From positions 35,597,217 through 35,661,216 of the forward strand of contig CP141139.1 in NCBI GenBank assembly GCA_035236585.1: a DNA stretch of 64,000 bases, in the 5' to 3' direction. Every line of letters begins with the position of its first letter. Within the stretch, counting starts at the first letter, position 1. This document shows positions 13,986-26,425 of this stretch, in pieces. Origin of the DNA: Warburgia ugandensis. Taxonomy: Eukaryota; Streptophyta; Magnoliopsida; Canellales; Canellaceae. The notes beneath the pieces were generated by a model. That model was not told where the DNA came from. It ran no database searches and worked only from the letters and a program-made list of their open reading frames with translations. The translations under genes and the position numbers were made by a program.

Positions 13986-15020
13986 TCTATAACATTAAAT
14001 TCACTATCTATGATGTCGATTGATAATTTTTAGGCCTTACGAACCTTAATACTTGTCATAAGAACAAGGACCTAGTATAAAAAGGTGTTAGAGATTCTTA
14101 TTAAAAGTGAAAAAGTAATGGTTCCAACTTTGCACAATGTGTATGATCTGATGAATGAAAATTATCCCCTCAATCAATTCAGTTATTTGGGATAGATGTG
14201 ATGGTTATAAAATACCCAGCATATGATTTTTTATGGGCTCAAGCCCTATTGGGAACTATGATTGGGTATAGTGCCGGTTTGGTCACCTGACCCCCACCAC
14301 CTAAAAAGTGGAATGATATCCAACACCTAAAAAAGGCATATGTCTCAATTGCTGTTAAGTACCATAGTAGGTGACTCAGGACACCCTATAGAGACAATTT
14401 GTAGGCTCGTGAGGATGTGTTCGAAGTCCTTTTGGGAATTGAAAAGCACACTATACAATGATCTGATCATGAGCATAGTGAGTCCCAAGTGACTTTTTGT
14501 GACACCCCGGGTTTTCCAAAATCTTTTTCCAATACATATATTAATGGTAAAAAGTTTATTATTATAAAGTAGGCAGGATCCCTAAAATGAAACTAAAATA
14601 ATTAAAAATTTTACACAGCGTCAAGAAAAATACCCAATAAGGAAAACCTTGAGGGTCATCCACATGGCAAAATCACAAGGCTAAACCAAAAGCGCTTTTT
14701 GACACTCTGAGCATGCTCAATTATAAAATCGCGAGAAATTCTACAATTGCAAAGAAATGAAGATAATAAAAAAAATCTCAAAGCTCTGGGGTCCATCCAA
14801 GATCACCACATCATTCACGTATGAGTGTATGCACACTATACAGTAGTATGAGTCTAATATATCAAATATACAATATCTAGATAGAGTACCCAAAAGTCTG
14901 ATACCAGTCTAAAAACGTAGACTACTGTCTCCGACGACAAAAAGTATGGGGTCCTCAGGTCCGCGTCCAAATCCACCCTACTCCACCTGCTTCCCTCTCT
15001 AACTGTCGCGCTCCAACTCT

Positions 15021-15048
15021 AAGGCATTGCAAAACAAGGCAATGCCTC
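15021..15048. promoter_or_regulatory. Conserved LTR hairpin
   Basis: aggcattgc and gcaatgcct pair around a short loop, about 520 bases inside the LTR terminus on the R/U5 side. The same hairpin is at 22011-22040 (one mismatch), 24385-24415, 41140-41168 and 63374-63403, each in a different LTR. Role unknown. It could shape the RNA leader or mark the transcript end. Confidence 0.6.
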
Positions 15049-15352
15049 AACAAGCTAGGCTTGTGTAGGTGATTAACATTCAATATAAAGCGATAAGAAA
15101 TAACATGATACAAAAACCTCATATTTATGCGATGCAGAATACAACAATTCCATAATATAAATAAGGCAACATAAGTCATAGTGTGAGGACATGAAAAATC
15201 TGAAAAGATATGCAGATACAAGTAAGCCATAGCCACATGAGTCAATATCCAAAGAACCACATTAATGCATATCAAAAGCATCGAAACATCATACATAATC
15301 AAGCCCTATGAGTGTCTCAAGCACACTCACGGCAACGTGGGGTCACCTCTCA

Positions 15353-15545
15353 ATACCATCCTCTTTCACCCTTTCACCCACAATGGGCACTCCGACACTC
15401 ACGGAAAGGCACGTTCTAGCTCTGCTTTCACCTTTCACCCACATGGGCACTCAGGCACCCAGCACTCAAGAAAAGACGCGTTTCACGCCTGCTTTCATCC
15501 TTTCACCCATAAGGGGCACTCAAGTACTCACGGGGGGAGGGGGAT
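15353..15545. repeat. LTR minisatellite (ctttcaccc / gggcactcaggcactca)
   Basis: Three or more units of about 60-70 bases, each with ctttcacccttt, cacccac, gggcactc and a second cactca. The array is repeated in the sister LTR at about 22350-22530 and inverted in the solo LTR at about 62885-63070. Confidence 0.75.
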
Positions 15546-16177
15546 GCACCCTATCCCAAGCTCCATAGTCTCCATTGTCAAGGCATAGGGACTCCCACGT
15601 GTCCAACATCTCAAGAGTCAGACAATGTAATTGAAACATGACAAAAATAGCGCATAAGACATATACAAGGATAGTAGTAAACATCTCGGTAATACATGCT
15701 GAAATGATCTCATGCATCGTGATAGGGCATACAACCTATGCTTCAAAGTTTCAATCACTAAATCATGATTTGAAAAATCATGGAAATCGCAAATGAACTC
15801 ACCTACCTTGATAATGCTGCACTTCAATCAGGCACGTAGGCGATATCAAGTCGTACGCCCTAATGTACTTGTCACACCATAAGTCATTATTGATTGTTAA
15901 ACCTCTCATTTTCATTATGACTCTTAAAAATTTCTATTGTGTTTAGTGATTCACATGTATCTTTATGATCACGTGTCAATCTGAAGGTCAAATCATTCTT
16001 GATCAGCACATCCTAAGGTAGTTGCCTAATTTGATAGTCAGGATCACTTTTCTTGGCAATTCCATGAGATCTGCCCTTCAAATCTCCTAGATCACCTCAT
16101 GTTTGATGTGTACAACCAAAGTCTAAGGCTTGATCATCCATTGATCGGCTTGATCTAAATCATCTAATAGCATTTAG

Positions 16178-16500
16178 TAGTTTGGCGCGCGCATGTAGCA
16201 CTGCACAACGTGGCGCGCGCGTGTCACACCACGCTTCCCGCGTGTGGCGCACGCATGTTGTGCCTTGTGGTGCACTCGTGTCGCAAGCCCCATCCTCCGT
16301 TGGCCTATGCGTGCTGCGCCGCGTGGCATGCACATGTCGTAGGTGTGCCATCCAGTGTCCTCCGCGTGGCGCGCACATTGCACCACGCATCGCACTTGGC
16401 CGTGACGCGTGTCGACGCGGGGGCCGCATGTCGTGTGCGTCTCATGCGTGTTGCGCATGTACTTCCTGCCCAGCGCGCTCGCCGTCCTGTCGCAAGTCGC
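16178..16500. repeat. CpG-rich degenerate minisatellite inside the LTR
   Basis: A GC-rich island in AT-rich DNA. Units of about 25-35 bases contain tggcgcgcgcatg, cgcgtgtcac, gcgcacgcatg, catgcacatgtcg and related strings. The sister LTR (about 23163-23345) has lost roughly 160 bases of it. Open frames on both strands here are composition artefacts. Confidence 0.65.
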
Positions 16501-17209
16501 CGTTGCCGGGGATGGTGACCAGACTAGTTCACCGTCACCAGAGACGACCACCGGAATCCGGTCGCCTACAACCACAGGTGCTCTGTTTTTTGTAATTTTT
16601 ACACCTATTTATCCATTTTTTCACATACATTCCATTTCCACCCTCCATTTTCACAAATTCATTCATTATCTATCGTTTTTTCATGATTTTTGATATGTTT
16701 CTAAAAACCCTCACTTACTGTTTTTGGGGTTTTTCGATGTCTCTAGCCATCCGATCACCCTAAGATTTTATGGGTGTGTTCCTTGTATTGTTACGTCCAA
16801 GATGAACGGTCCAGATCCCCATTTGACACCATTTCATCAACTTATTCCAGGGGGCACAGTAACACATCTTACTCACTGAAAAATAGCAATCCGCACCATT
16901 TTCCAGTGCTAAGCAAGAAATAGGCATGGAGGAAAAACAGGGATGGCTTACCTCTGGCGGTTCGTCACCAATGCTTGCAAGGTCCCAACCTTCTAATCAC
17001 GTGTCGTCGCCGGGAATACTCCTTCCGGTGGCTGGCCATGGTGGGGAAGAAACGAGAGAGGAGGGGGGGGTGGAGGGAAGTGCATTTAAGGCACTACCCT
17101 CCTCTTAATCACATACCTATATACCTTTATTATTATTATTATTATTATTATTATCATCATTATTCTCAAAAATAAATTTTCCTAAAATTTTAAAATAGTG
17201 GATGTTACA

Positions 17210-17235
17210 TCATACCCACCTTATAGAAAATTTCA
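17210..17235 (-). promoter_or_regulatory. Probable polypurine tract next to the 3' LTR
   Basis: On the minus strand the bases AAGGTGGGTATGA immediately precede the LTR start TGTAACATC. This is the place and composition expected for the plus-strand primer of a gypsy element. Confidence 0.5.
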
Positions 17236-18700
17236 TCCTCGAAATTTAAAATGTACGCACCTCACGAGAAAAGCTCTGGATAAGTATGTCTCATCTCATT
17301 CTCCAACTCCCAAGCAGCCTCTTGAGTCATATGATGCTGCTAGAGGACCTTGACTAAGGGAATAGTCTTAGTCCTCAATGCATGGATCTTACTATCCAAG
17401 ATCCGTATAGGGCGCTCCTTGAATGTCAAGTCAGGTCGTACCTCCTATGGGATTTGCTCTAATATGTGGGATGGGTCTGGGATGTACTTCCTCAACATGG
17501 AAATGTGGAAGACATCATGAACTCCAGCTAACTGCGGGGGCAAGGCTAACTGATAAGCGACTGGTCCAACTCTGCGTAGGATCTTGAAAGGACCAATGTA
17601 CCTGGGACTGAGTTTCCCCTTTATGCCAAATCTCATCACCCCCTTCATAGGGGGAAACTCTAAAAAATACCTGATGTCCGACCTCAAACTCCAAGTCCTT
17701 TCGCCTCCTATCTGCATAGCTCTTCTGGCAACTATGAGCTACAAGTAATCGTCTCCGAATGAGTTGGACTTTCTCTACACACTACTCAATCAACTCTGAC
17801 TTCACTACCCGTCTCTCTCCCACGTCACTCCAGCACAAGGGAGACCTGCAGGGTCTGCCGTAGAGCGCCTCATAAGGTGCCATGCCGATACTAGCATGGT
17901 AGCTGTTATTATACGCAAACTACATGAGTGTCAAATGCTCATCCCAACTACCCCTCCAATCCATGGCACAAGCCCTCAACATATCCTCCACGGTCTGGAT
18001 GGTCCTCTCAGTTTTGCCATCTATCTGAGGGTGGAACACCGTACTAAATCTCAATCTCGACCCCAAAGCCTCTTATACACTCTGCCCGTACTTCGAGGTA
18101 AACCATATGTCTCGATCTGAAATGATTGTCAATGGCACTCCATGCAGGCTCACGATCTCCTTGACATACAGCTTCGCCAAGCTGTCCAAAGTATGAGTCT
18201 GTCTAATAGGGAGGAAATGAGTCGATTTCGTCAATCTATCGACTATAACCCACATCATGTCATGCCCACTAGCAGTCATAGGCAGGCCCACTATAAAATC
18301 CATAGTGAGGCAGTCCCACTTCCACTCTGGAAGGTCTAAAGTCTGTAATAAACTGGCTGGTTGATGATGCTCCGCCTTGACCTGCTGACAGGTCAAACAT
18401 CGTGCTACGCACTCACCAATATCCCTCTTCATCCCATTCCACCAAAAGTGTCATCTAAGGTCCTAGTACATCTTCGTACCTCTAGGATGAATAGAATATG
18501 GGGACTGGTGCACCTCCTGGAGTAAGTCGTGTCTCAACTGGTCATCTGCGGGTACCACCAATCTGCCCCTATACCTAACACCTCCATCGGGGCATTTAGA
18601 AAAATCAGCCTTAGTGGCCATGTTCTGTGTCTCTGTATCACCCATCTGTGCCTGAAGGATCCTATCTAGAAACCTGGATCAAGTCAAGAGATTAGCAAGC
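17230..18700 (-). pseudogene. Ty3/gypsy integrase region
   Basis: The zinc-binding part ends in ARCLTCQQVKAEHH (18360-18400 area). The catalytic core shows MDFIVGLP and IISDRDIWFTSKY, which carry the first two acidic residues of the DDE triad. The C-terminal part (17445-17717) has [20 protein letters not shown] and [10 protein letters not shown], then the tail to about 17270. Stops lie at 18463-18465, 18451-18453 and 17445-17447, and there is a frame change between 17718 and 18072. Confidence 0.85.
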
Positions 18701-19340
18701 ATCACTATCGACTTCCTACTCTAGGCATTAGCTACAATGTTAGCCTTCTCTGGGTGGTACTGTATGGTAAAGTCGAAGTCCTTAAGGTGCTCCATCCATC
18801 TCCTCTACCTCATGTTCAGATCGCTCTGTGTGAATAAATACTTGAGGCTCTTGTGGTCAGTGTATACCTCAAATTTCTCGCCATATAAATAGTGTCTCCA
18901 GGACTTTAATGCAAACACCACTGCCGCCAACTCTAAATCATGGGTCAGATAGTTCACCTCATACGTCTTCAGTTGTCTCTACGCATAGGTGATGACCCTC
19001 CCATGCTGCATCAGCACTGCTCCTAAACCTCTGCCTGATGCATCACAAAAGGTAGGGCCAGTACTGGTGTGGTCGTCAATCTCCTCTTAAGCTCCTAAAA
19101 TCTCACCTCACATGCATCCGTCCAAACGAACCTGGTGTCCTTCCTATTCAAGGTGGTCATGGGTAAGGCAATCCTCGAGAACCCCTCAATGAACCATTGA
19201 TAGTAACCAGCCAATCCGAGGAAACTACAAACCTCTATCACCGTCGTAGGCCTCTCCCAATGCAAAACTACCTCCACCTTGGCTGGGTCAATAACCATAC
19301 CATCCTTGGACACCACATGTCCCAAAAATTGCACGTGTCC
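18700..19340 (-). pseudogene. Ty3/gypsy RNase H region
   Basis: Begins at FLGHVVSKDG and FLGLAGYYQWFIEGFS, the connection after RT, and continues into the RNase H domain with FVWTDACE. Further downstream are decayed copies of the DASGRGLGAVLMQ and [11 protein letters not shown] boxes. There is a stop at 19095-19097 and a frame change towards the integrase. Confidence 0.8.
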
Positions 19341-19343
19341 TAA

Positions 19344-20145
19344 CTAGAAGTCGCACTTGTTGAGCTTCGCATACAAGCGATGACAATGAAGCTTGTCCAG
19401 CATAGTGCAAAGATGTTCCCTGTGGGCCTCACGGCTAGGCGAGTAGATTAGGATGTCATCCACGAAGACGATCACGAACTGGTCTAAATAGGCTCGGAAT
19501 ACCCTGTTCATCAAATCCATGAACACTGCCAGTGCATTCGTTAGCCTAAAAGGCATCACAAAAAACTCATAATGGTCGTATCAACTCTTGAAAGCAGTCT
19601 TAGGGATATCCTCTTCCCTAATCCTCAACTAGTGGTAGCCTGATCTCAAGTCAATCATAGATAATACCTATGCCAACTGCAACTGGTCAAACAAGTCATT
19701 GATACGAGGCAAGGGGTACCAGTTCTTCACAGTAACACTATTCAATAACCGGTAGTCTATGCATAGCCTCAATGATCCATCCTTCTTCTTAACAAAGAGG
19801 ATGGGTGCTCCCCAAGGAGATCCACTTGATCTGATGAAACCCTTATCCAGAAGCTCCTGCAACTGTACTTGAAGCTCCCTCAACTCTGCAGGGGCCATCC
19901 TATAAGATGCCTTAGATATAGGAGTTGTACCCGACACCAAGTCTATGGTAAAATCGATCTCCCTGGGTGGAGGTAGTCCCGGTGCAAGCCAAAAACACTC
20001 GACAACCTGGAGCATAACATTGAGCTGCTCTCATGGCTGAGATAATACAAGGGACACTATCACTCCTCCTGCCCTGGACTACAACCACTGGTCGACTCGG
20101 TACACCACACGGCAGTCTATGGTGACCCAGAACGTCGCTAGCCAA
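19344..20145 (-). pseudogene. Ty3/gypsy reverse transcriptase region
   Basis: Shows [41 protein letters not shown] and the catalytic box [10 protein letters not shown] with both aspartates intact. Stops at 19581-19583 and 19344-19346 break it. It encoded the polymerase that copies the element RNA in its cytoplasmic particle. Confidence 0.92.
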
Positions 20146-20480
20146 TCCATCCCCAAGATAACATCAAAGTCCATCATATCTAATAGAATGATGTCGGCAT
20201 CCATCCTAACACCGGACATCTCCATTGGCACCCTCTCAAGGTACTCAGTAGCCTCTGCCATCTCTTCTGATGACATTGACATATCTAACCCGAATGCTAG
20301 CTTGCACGTGAGCAAGTCAAGGTATGATGCAAATGTACACGCAATAAATGAGTGGGTAGACCCCGAATCAAAAAGAACCTTAGCATGTTTATCAGCTATC
20401 AGAAAGTACCTTCTACCACCTAGTTCGAGGCCTGTGCTTGCCCCAAAGTGATGGCGAAGACGCGACCCTAACTGCGTGGC
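20079..20480 (-). pseudogene. Ty3/gypsy protease region
   Basis: Contains VLFDSGSTHSFIA, the retropepsin active-site box, then a body ending in DVILGMDWLA, the usual link to RT in plant gypsy elements. Confidence 0.85.
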
Positions 20481-20513
20481 ACTGCCTCCATGGTGGTCTC
20501 GATCCTCTGTGGC

Positions 20514-21368
20514 CTATCTCCCAAACCTCTCGGGCACTCTCTCCTCATATGCCCTGTCTAACCACAGCGAAGCCCTGCCCGCAGCCTGCCTCACCATAGA
20601 CGGGTGTGCAATAAGTACTTCGTGCCTCAACTGTGGCACCAACCCTTCAATGAATCTATCAGCCACCTCCTGATCTGAGGCAAAAGGGGTAGCTGCAAAT
20701 CTCTGAAATCTGGTGAACCGGTTCAAATACTGTTGAACCATCATACTCCCGTGAGATAATGTGGTAAACTCCCTCTTCATAGCATGCAGGGCATGAAGAG
20801 GGAAGTACTGCTCATCAAATATCTTTCGAAAGTCCTCCCATGATAATGATGCTGATGATGGGGGGCACAACTGCAGCTGAGTCTTCCACCAAAACCTAGC
20901 CTCTCCTACCAATAGGTATGTCGCCAACCTAACCTGATCCTCCAATGGAATCTCGATCCCCTCAAAGGCCTTCTCCACCTCAAATAACCATTTCTCTGCT
21001 GCTGTTGTATCTCCTTCCCCATGGAAGGTGGGCACCATCTTCCGAAACCTCCCGAGCTGCTCAACTGGTCAAACATGTGTGCTTAAGGATCCTCCCTCTG
21101 TAGCACCCTGCATAGGGGCTGCCGGTGCTGGCCGGGATGACTGTACTGCTGTGTCCCCTGAGACTGCAGCTGTGGTCGTTGGGTGGACAGAGTGCATAGC
21201 CTGCACCTCTACTCGAATCTGCTGTGTAATGTGCTCAATGAGGCATGGCATGAGGCTCTGAACTACACGAGCCGCTATGTCTGCCTCCTGCTCCCCTTGC
21301 CCTGATGTCGAGGCAGGGGTAGCAACTGGTGGAGTGGGGGTGGATCTAGTCCTCTGTTGTGAAGCCAT
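20514..21368 (-). pseudogene. Ty3/gypsy gag region
   Basis: Opens with a methionine at 21368 about 130 bases inside the 5' LTR. The N-terminal part is rich in T, P, S and A. The retrotransposon gag domain follows (FHGEGDTTAAEKWLFEVEK, VGEARFWWKTQL, FDEQYFP, QYLNRFTRFQRFA, DRFIEGLVPQLR). The two open pieces share one frame and are separated by a TGA at 21069-21071, where the family usually has arginine. The CCHC knuckle is expected after 20514 and is not clearly readable. Confidence 0.88.
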
Positions 21369-21483
21369 CTGTTAACAACCCAATAACATATTGTATAAAT
21401 ATTTCTTCTCTCTCAATCTAAGTCATGTCCTATGGGCTATAACACTAATTAGACCCTTAAAGTGATGATGATGGAGTAAACCT

Positions 21484-21497
21484 GGGCTCTGATACCA
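21484..21497 (-). promoter_or_regulatory. Primer binding site, initiator tRNA-Met type
   Basis: The minus strand reads TGGTATCAGAGCCC three bases after the 5' LTR end. This matches the complement of the 3' end of plant initiator tRNA-Met, the primer used by many plant LTR elements. It also fixes the element's orientation. Confidence 0.9.
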
Positions 21498-21500
21498 AAC

Positions 21501-23900
21501 TATGACACCCCGGGTTTTCCAAAATCTTTTTCCAATACATACATTAATGGTAAAAAGTTTATTATTATAAAGTAGGCAAGATCCCTGAAATGAAACTCAA
21601 ATAATTTAAAATTTTACGCGGCGTCAAGAAAAATACCAAATAAGGAAAACCCTAAGGGTCATCCACACGGCAAAACCAAAAGTACTTTTTGACACTCTGA
21701 GCATGCTCAATTATAAAACCGTGAGAAATTCTACAACTGCAAAGAGACGAAGATAATAACAAAAATTCCAAAGCTCCAGGGTCCATCCAAGATCACCACA
21801 TCATCTACATGTGAGTGTATGTACACTATACAGTAGTCTGAGTCTAATATATCAAATATATAATATTTAGATACAGTACCCAAAAGTCTGATACCAGTCT
21901 AAAAACGTACACTATTGTCTCCGACAACAAAAAGTATGGGGTCCTCGGGTCCGCATCCAAATCCATGCTACTCCACTTGCTTCCATCTCTGACTGTCGCG
22001 CTCCAACTCTGAGGCATTCCAAAACAAGGCAATGCCTCAGCAAGCTAGGTTTGTGTAGGTGATTAACATTCAATATAAAGCGATAAGAAATAACATGGTA
22101 CAAAAACCTCATATTCATACGATGCAGAATACACCAATTCCATAATATAAATATGACAACATAAGTCATAGTGTGAGGACATGAAAATTTTGAAAAGATA
22201 TGCAGATACAAGTAAGCCATAGCCACATGAGTCAATATCCAAAGAACCACATGAATGCATACCAAAAGCATCGAAACATCATACATAATCAAGCCCTATG
22301 AGTGTCTCAAGCACACTCACGGCAACATAGGGTCACCTCTCGACACCATCCGCTTTCACCCTTTCACCCATAATGGGCACTCAGGCACTCACTGAAAGGC
22401 GCGTTCCAGCTCCTCTTTCACCTTTCACCCACACAGGCACTCAGGCACTTGACACTCACGGAAAGATGCGTTTGACGCCCGCTTTCACCCTTTCACCCAC
22501 AAGGGGCACTCAGGCACTCACGGGGGGAGGGGGATGCACCTTATCCCAAGCTCCATAGTCTCAATTGTCAAGGCATAGGGACTCCCACGTGTCCAACATC
22601 TCAAGAGTCAGACAATGTGATTGAAACATGACAAAAATAGCGCATAAGACATATACAAGGATAGTAGTAAACATCTCGATAATACATGTTGAAATGATCT
22701 CATGCAGCGTGATAGGGCATACAACCTATGCCTCAAAGTTTCAATCACTAAATCATGATTTGAAAAATCATGGGAAATCGCAAATGAAATCACCTACCTC
22801 GATAATGCGGCACTCCAATCAGGCGCGTAGGCGATATCAAGTGTACGCCCTGATGTATCTGTCACACCGTAAGTCATTATTGATTGCTAAACCTCTCATT
22901 TTCATCATGACTCTTAAAAATTTCTATTGTGTTTAGTGATTCACACATATCTTTATGATCACGTGTCAATCTAACGGTCAAATCATTATTGATCAGCACA
23001 TCTTAAGGTAGTTGCCTAATTTGATAATAGAATCACTTTTCTTGGGAATTCCATGAGATTTGCCCTTCAAATCTCCTAGATCACCTCATGTTTGATGTGT
23101 ACAACCAAAGTCTAAGGCCTGATCATCCATTGATAGGCTTGATCTGAATCACTTTTCTTGGCGTGCCATCCTCTGCGCGGCGTGCGCATGTCGCATGTGT
23201 GCCGTCCCTTGTCCCTCGCGTGGCACACACATTGCACCACGTATCACGCATGGCCGTGAAGCATGTCGACGCGGGGGCCTCGTGTCATGTGCATTTCATG
23301 CGTGTCACATGTGTCTCGTGCGTGTCACGCGTGTGCTTCCCGCCCAGCGCACTCGCGGGTCACCGTTGCTGTGGACGGTGACCGGACTGGTTCACTGTCG
23401 CTAGAGGCAACCGCTAGAATTAGGTTGCCGGCGACCATAGGTGCTCTATTTTTTGCAATTTTTACACTTATTTGTCCAGTTTTTGACGTACATTCCATTT
23501 CCACCCTCCATTTTCACAAGTTCATTCATTATCTATCTTCTTCTTTTTTTTTTACAATTTTTGCTACATTTCTAAAAACCCTCACCTACTGTTTTTGGGG
23601 TTTTTCAGCATCTCTAGCCGTCCGATGACCCTGAGATTTTATGGGTGTGTTCCTTGTATTGTTACGTCCAAGATGAACAGTCCAGATCTCCATCTAACAC
23701 CTTTTCATTAACTTATTCCAAGGGGCACAATAACACATCTTACTCACCGGAAAATGGCAGTTCGCACCGTTTTCGGGCGCTAAACAAGAAATAGGCATGG
23801 GGGGAAAACAGGGACAGCTTACCTCTGGCGGTTCATCATTAATGCCCGTGGGGTCCCAACCTTCTAGTCGCAGGTCGTCACCGGGAATACTCCTTTCAGT
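21501..23900 (-). mobile_element. Ty3/gypsy 5' LTR, outer end missing
   Basis: Aligns with 14498-17209 up to about 23898 (ggaatactcctt). It then diverges abruptly, so roughly the last 210 bases of the LTR, including the promoter end, are absent. It starts TATGACACCCCGGG, so the terminal TG is mutated. Differences from the 3' LTR are frequent (high single-digit percent by eye), which means an old insertion. It also lacks about 160 bases of the CpG-rich minisatellite. Confidence 0.85.
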
Positions 23901-25088
23901 AAGTATACAAAATATTACATATGTCGTTTATATTTTGTTTATTCAATAGAAGCATATATTTAATGAGGATTGATATAATAATCTATTTTTGACAATTAAA
24001 ATCATATAATTACTATAAACCTGTTTTTTTTCAACACTTTTTAATAAAATTTTCAAAAGGAGGGGCCCCAAATTTTAAAATCAAAATAAATAAAATAGCA
24101 AAAAACAATTTCAATAAATTTCATTTGAAGAAAAACCATGAGTATCAACCATTGACTCAAAACTCAAATAAAATTTTCATTTTTCAAGTAAATATTTTCA
24201 AACAAGTTTACTTCTTTAGGACCCATCTAGTCAACAACCACATTCCCAACAACAATATAATCGAGTCCACATAATTTAGATGCACATATACTGTCCAGAT
24301 AGAATTTAGAAACATACCTTTATATGATATATCTCGATCACTATTTGTCTTGCTCCTCATCAATCATGTCTTTCTCTCAATATTTGAGGTATTGCAACAA
24401 TAACACAATGCCTCAGCAAGCAACGCTTGGTAGGTATATAGACATGTAATGTAATGTAATGAAATAATGATATAAAAAGAATAATTCAAATAGTGAGAAC
24501 TGATAAGAGCGTAAAGCATTATAGTCATAGGATACAAATGTCATAAATCATATCAATACAAGTCGTAAAGCATCATGTACAATAAAATATGGATCACATG
24601 AATGTAAAACATGATATGATGCAATCTCAATGAGCATACAATAAATAGATAGGGCACCCCAAGGTACGTGGGTTCCCATGAGTATACCATACACTCATAC
24701 AATATGTCATGAGTACTTATACTAATCCTTTGAATGTCGTTACACCCAGGCATACCATCACATATCAATGCTCATCATGCATACATACATAATAAGAGTA
24801 TGGATCGTCATGTTGCAGTGACAACCACACCAGGGTCTCAACCACTGCTTCTCCTCGTTGACATCGTAATGGGAGACTCGCCATCTATCCCCATGGGTAA
24901 GCCCAAATCAGTTGTGTGGACTACCCATGTTACCAACTCCTACTAAATGCCATCTGCGGGCAAGTGTCTATGATCTCATAAATTCAGAGGGTGGGTGACT
25001 AGCCCTAATACCTTTTAGTATGACATCCACCAGGTGAGAGCACCCATCATAAATCACAAACACGAAAAATCATGCATCTCATAAAAAC

Positions 25089-25288
25089 TAAGAGCACTCG
25101 TGGCTCACCATCCCAAGGCATCCCCCTCATCCAGGAGTTAGCCTATCAAGGACTAACCACCAAGCCTCCATGAGTATCTTGTAAAACCAAGAGCACTCGT
25201 GGCTCACCATCATAAGGCACTACCCCTCATCCCGGGGTTAGCCTCTCAAGGACTAGCCACCAAGCCTCCATCACCAATTTCAGGGAAA
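25089..25288. repeat. 100-bp tandem duplication in the decayed LTR
   Basis: Two units start at 25089 and 25189 with aagagcactcgtggctcacc and end with ccaccaagcctccat. The related LTR at 37676-41534 has this segment only once (near 40410-40510, inverted), so the duplication is private to this copy. Confidence 0.8.
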
Positions 25289-26425
25289 TCATCCAAACTT
25301 ACTAATGCAGTAAAGAAAAGATGTTTACAATCCATTGATAATAAATATATAAGATCCACAGTATCAAAACCCAATAAGGAAAATCTATCATTTCAAATGT
25401 CCTCAATACGCTATCAAATTCTCATGTCTAAGATAGCAAAACAAGTCAAAAATCTTAAGTGCACATATGAAAGAATCCATGCTATAATAATCCCAAGCAA
25501 TCAATATGCCATAATAGTTCAAGACTTTAGAAAATCAATATGCAACATTAAATGTCATCACCTATCTCGACTAAGAACAATAAACAATTCAGGCGCGTAC
25601 TCCTCTCAAACCACATGCTTTGATGCACCTGTCAGTACCACAGTACTTTTTGATGTTATTCCATGTCATCTATATACCCCTTTATTAATTTTACTCTTTA
25701 CTTGTGTCAATTCATAAGTTCATTTGTCCAATGATTCTCTTATTTTGCTTTTGATCTAGATCAACAGTATAGATCACCTCATTTATCTTTAATAATCAAT
25801 TTTCCTGACATCTAACACTCATCTACTTGATCTGATCATCAATCAAGTTAAGATTTGTTATTTTAAGATCTCCTAATCACTAAAAGGGTCAATTTATTCC
25901 ATCTCGATGGAATTTGATACGATCCAACCATTGGATCATTCTTAATCACCTTGATTTGTAGTTTGATTATGAATTCGATTCTTAATCATCAAAACTACTT
26001 CAATTTCATGTTTATCTAACTATTCTAGTGTATATCCAAGATTTATGTCTTGATCTGAAGGTTCGATCGCTCTCAAATCTACGAAATCTAAATTCTTGGG
26101 CCAGATCAATGGTTTAGATCAATTCTAGGATGAATATACATGATCTGATCAATGGATACATCAATCCATATCTTGAATCATCTAATTGTTCAAGTTCTAG
26201 AGCCTGATTGTCTCTTGATCAGCTCTAAGTATTGGATAACATTTTATATGTTTGATTTGACTAGATGTGCTCATATCAAGATTCTGATACTAAAATCATG
26301 TTCGCGTCATGGAAACAATTCCAACAGACATTTCAGATAAAAAAATCAGGCTTATGTAGCTCCCAAAATTACAAAATAAACATTTCAATTTATTCTTGGA
26401 TGGTCCAGATTTTGATCTGGACTGG

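Larger units (their letters stand above)
14498..17209 (-). mobile_element. Ty3/gypsy 3' LTR (2.7 kb)
   Basis: On the plus strand it runs from TGTGACACCCCGGG to GATGTTACA, that is TGTAACATC...TGTCACA on the element's own strand. It matches 21501-23898. It contains a conserved hairpin (15021-15048), a ctttcaccc minisatellite (15353-15545), a CpG-rich minisatellite (16178-16500), and a TTA/TAT tract near the promoter end. On the element's strand a TATA-like TATATAG lies at about 17114-17120, close to the LTR start. Confidence 0.85.
14498..23900 (-). mobile_element. Ty3/gypsy LTR retrotransposon, chromovirus-like, inactivated
   Basis: Order on the minus strand: LTR, PBS, gag, protease, RT, RNase H, integrase, LTR. 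This is the Ty3/gypsy order. The gag and most of pol share one reading frame, with frame changes between about 18650-19090 and 17720-18070, which is typical of single-ORF plant chromoviruses. The integrase C-terminus has the [18 protein letters not shown] and [10 protein letters not shown] boxes seen in Tekay/Del-like elements. At least seven in-frame stops kill it. The 5' LTR lacks its outer end, so no target-site duplication can be checked. Confidence 0.9.

Noticed and set aside
15021..15048. Hairpin as a rho-independent terminator
   Set aside because: The setting is eukaryotic and within LTRs, and there is no T run after the stem.
15265..15588. Open frames rich in TLSP and HSGTHG
   Set aside because: These are translations of the LTR minisatellite, also seen at 22373-22558 and 62759-63165. 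They are not proteins.
16160..16595. Overlapping open frames up to 137 codons on both strands
   Set aside because: They lie in the CpG-rich minisatellite inside an LTR. Several frames are open at once because the sequence is GC-rich and repetitive.
24734..24946. Frame with a similar counterpart at 40555-40860 on the other strand
   Set aside because: Similarity extends beyond the frames through the whole LTR, so it reflects repeat homology. No coding selection is evident, and the frames sit in non-coding LTR parts.
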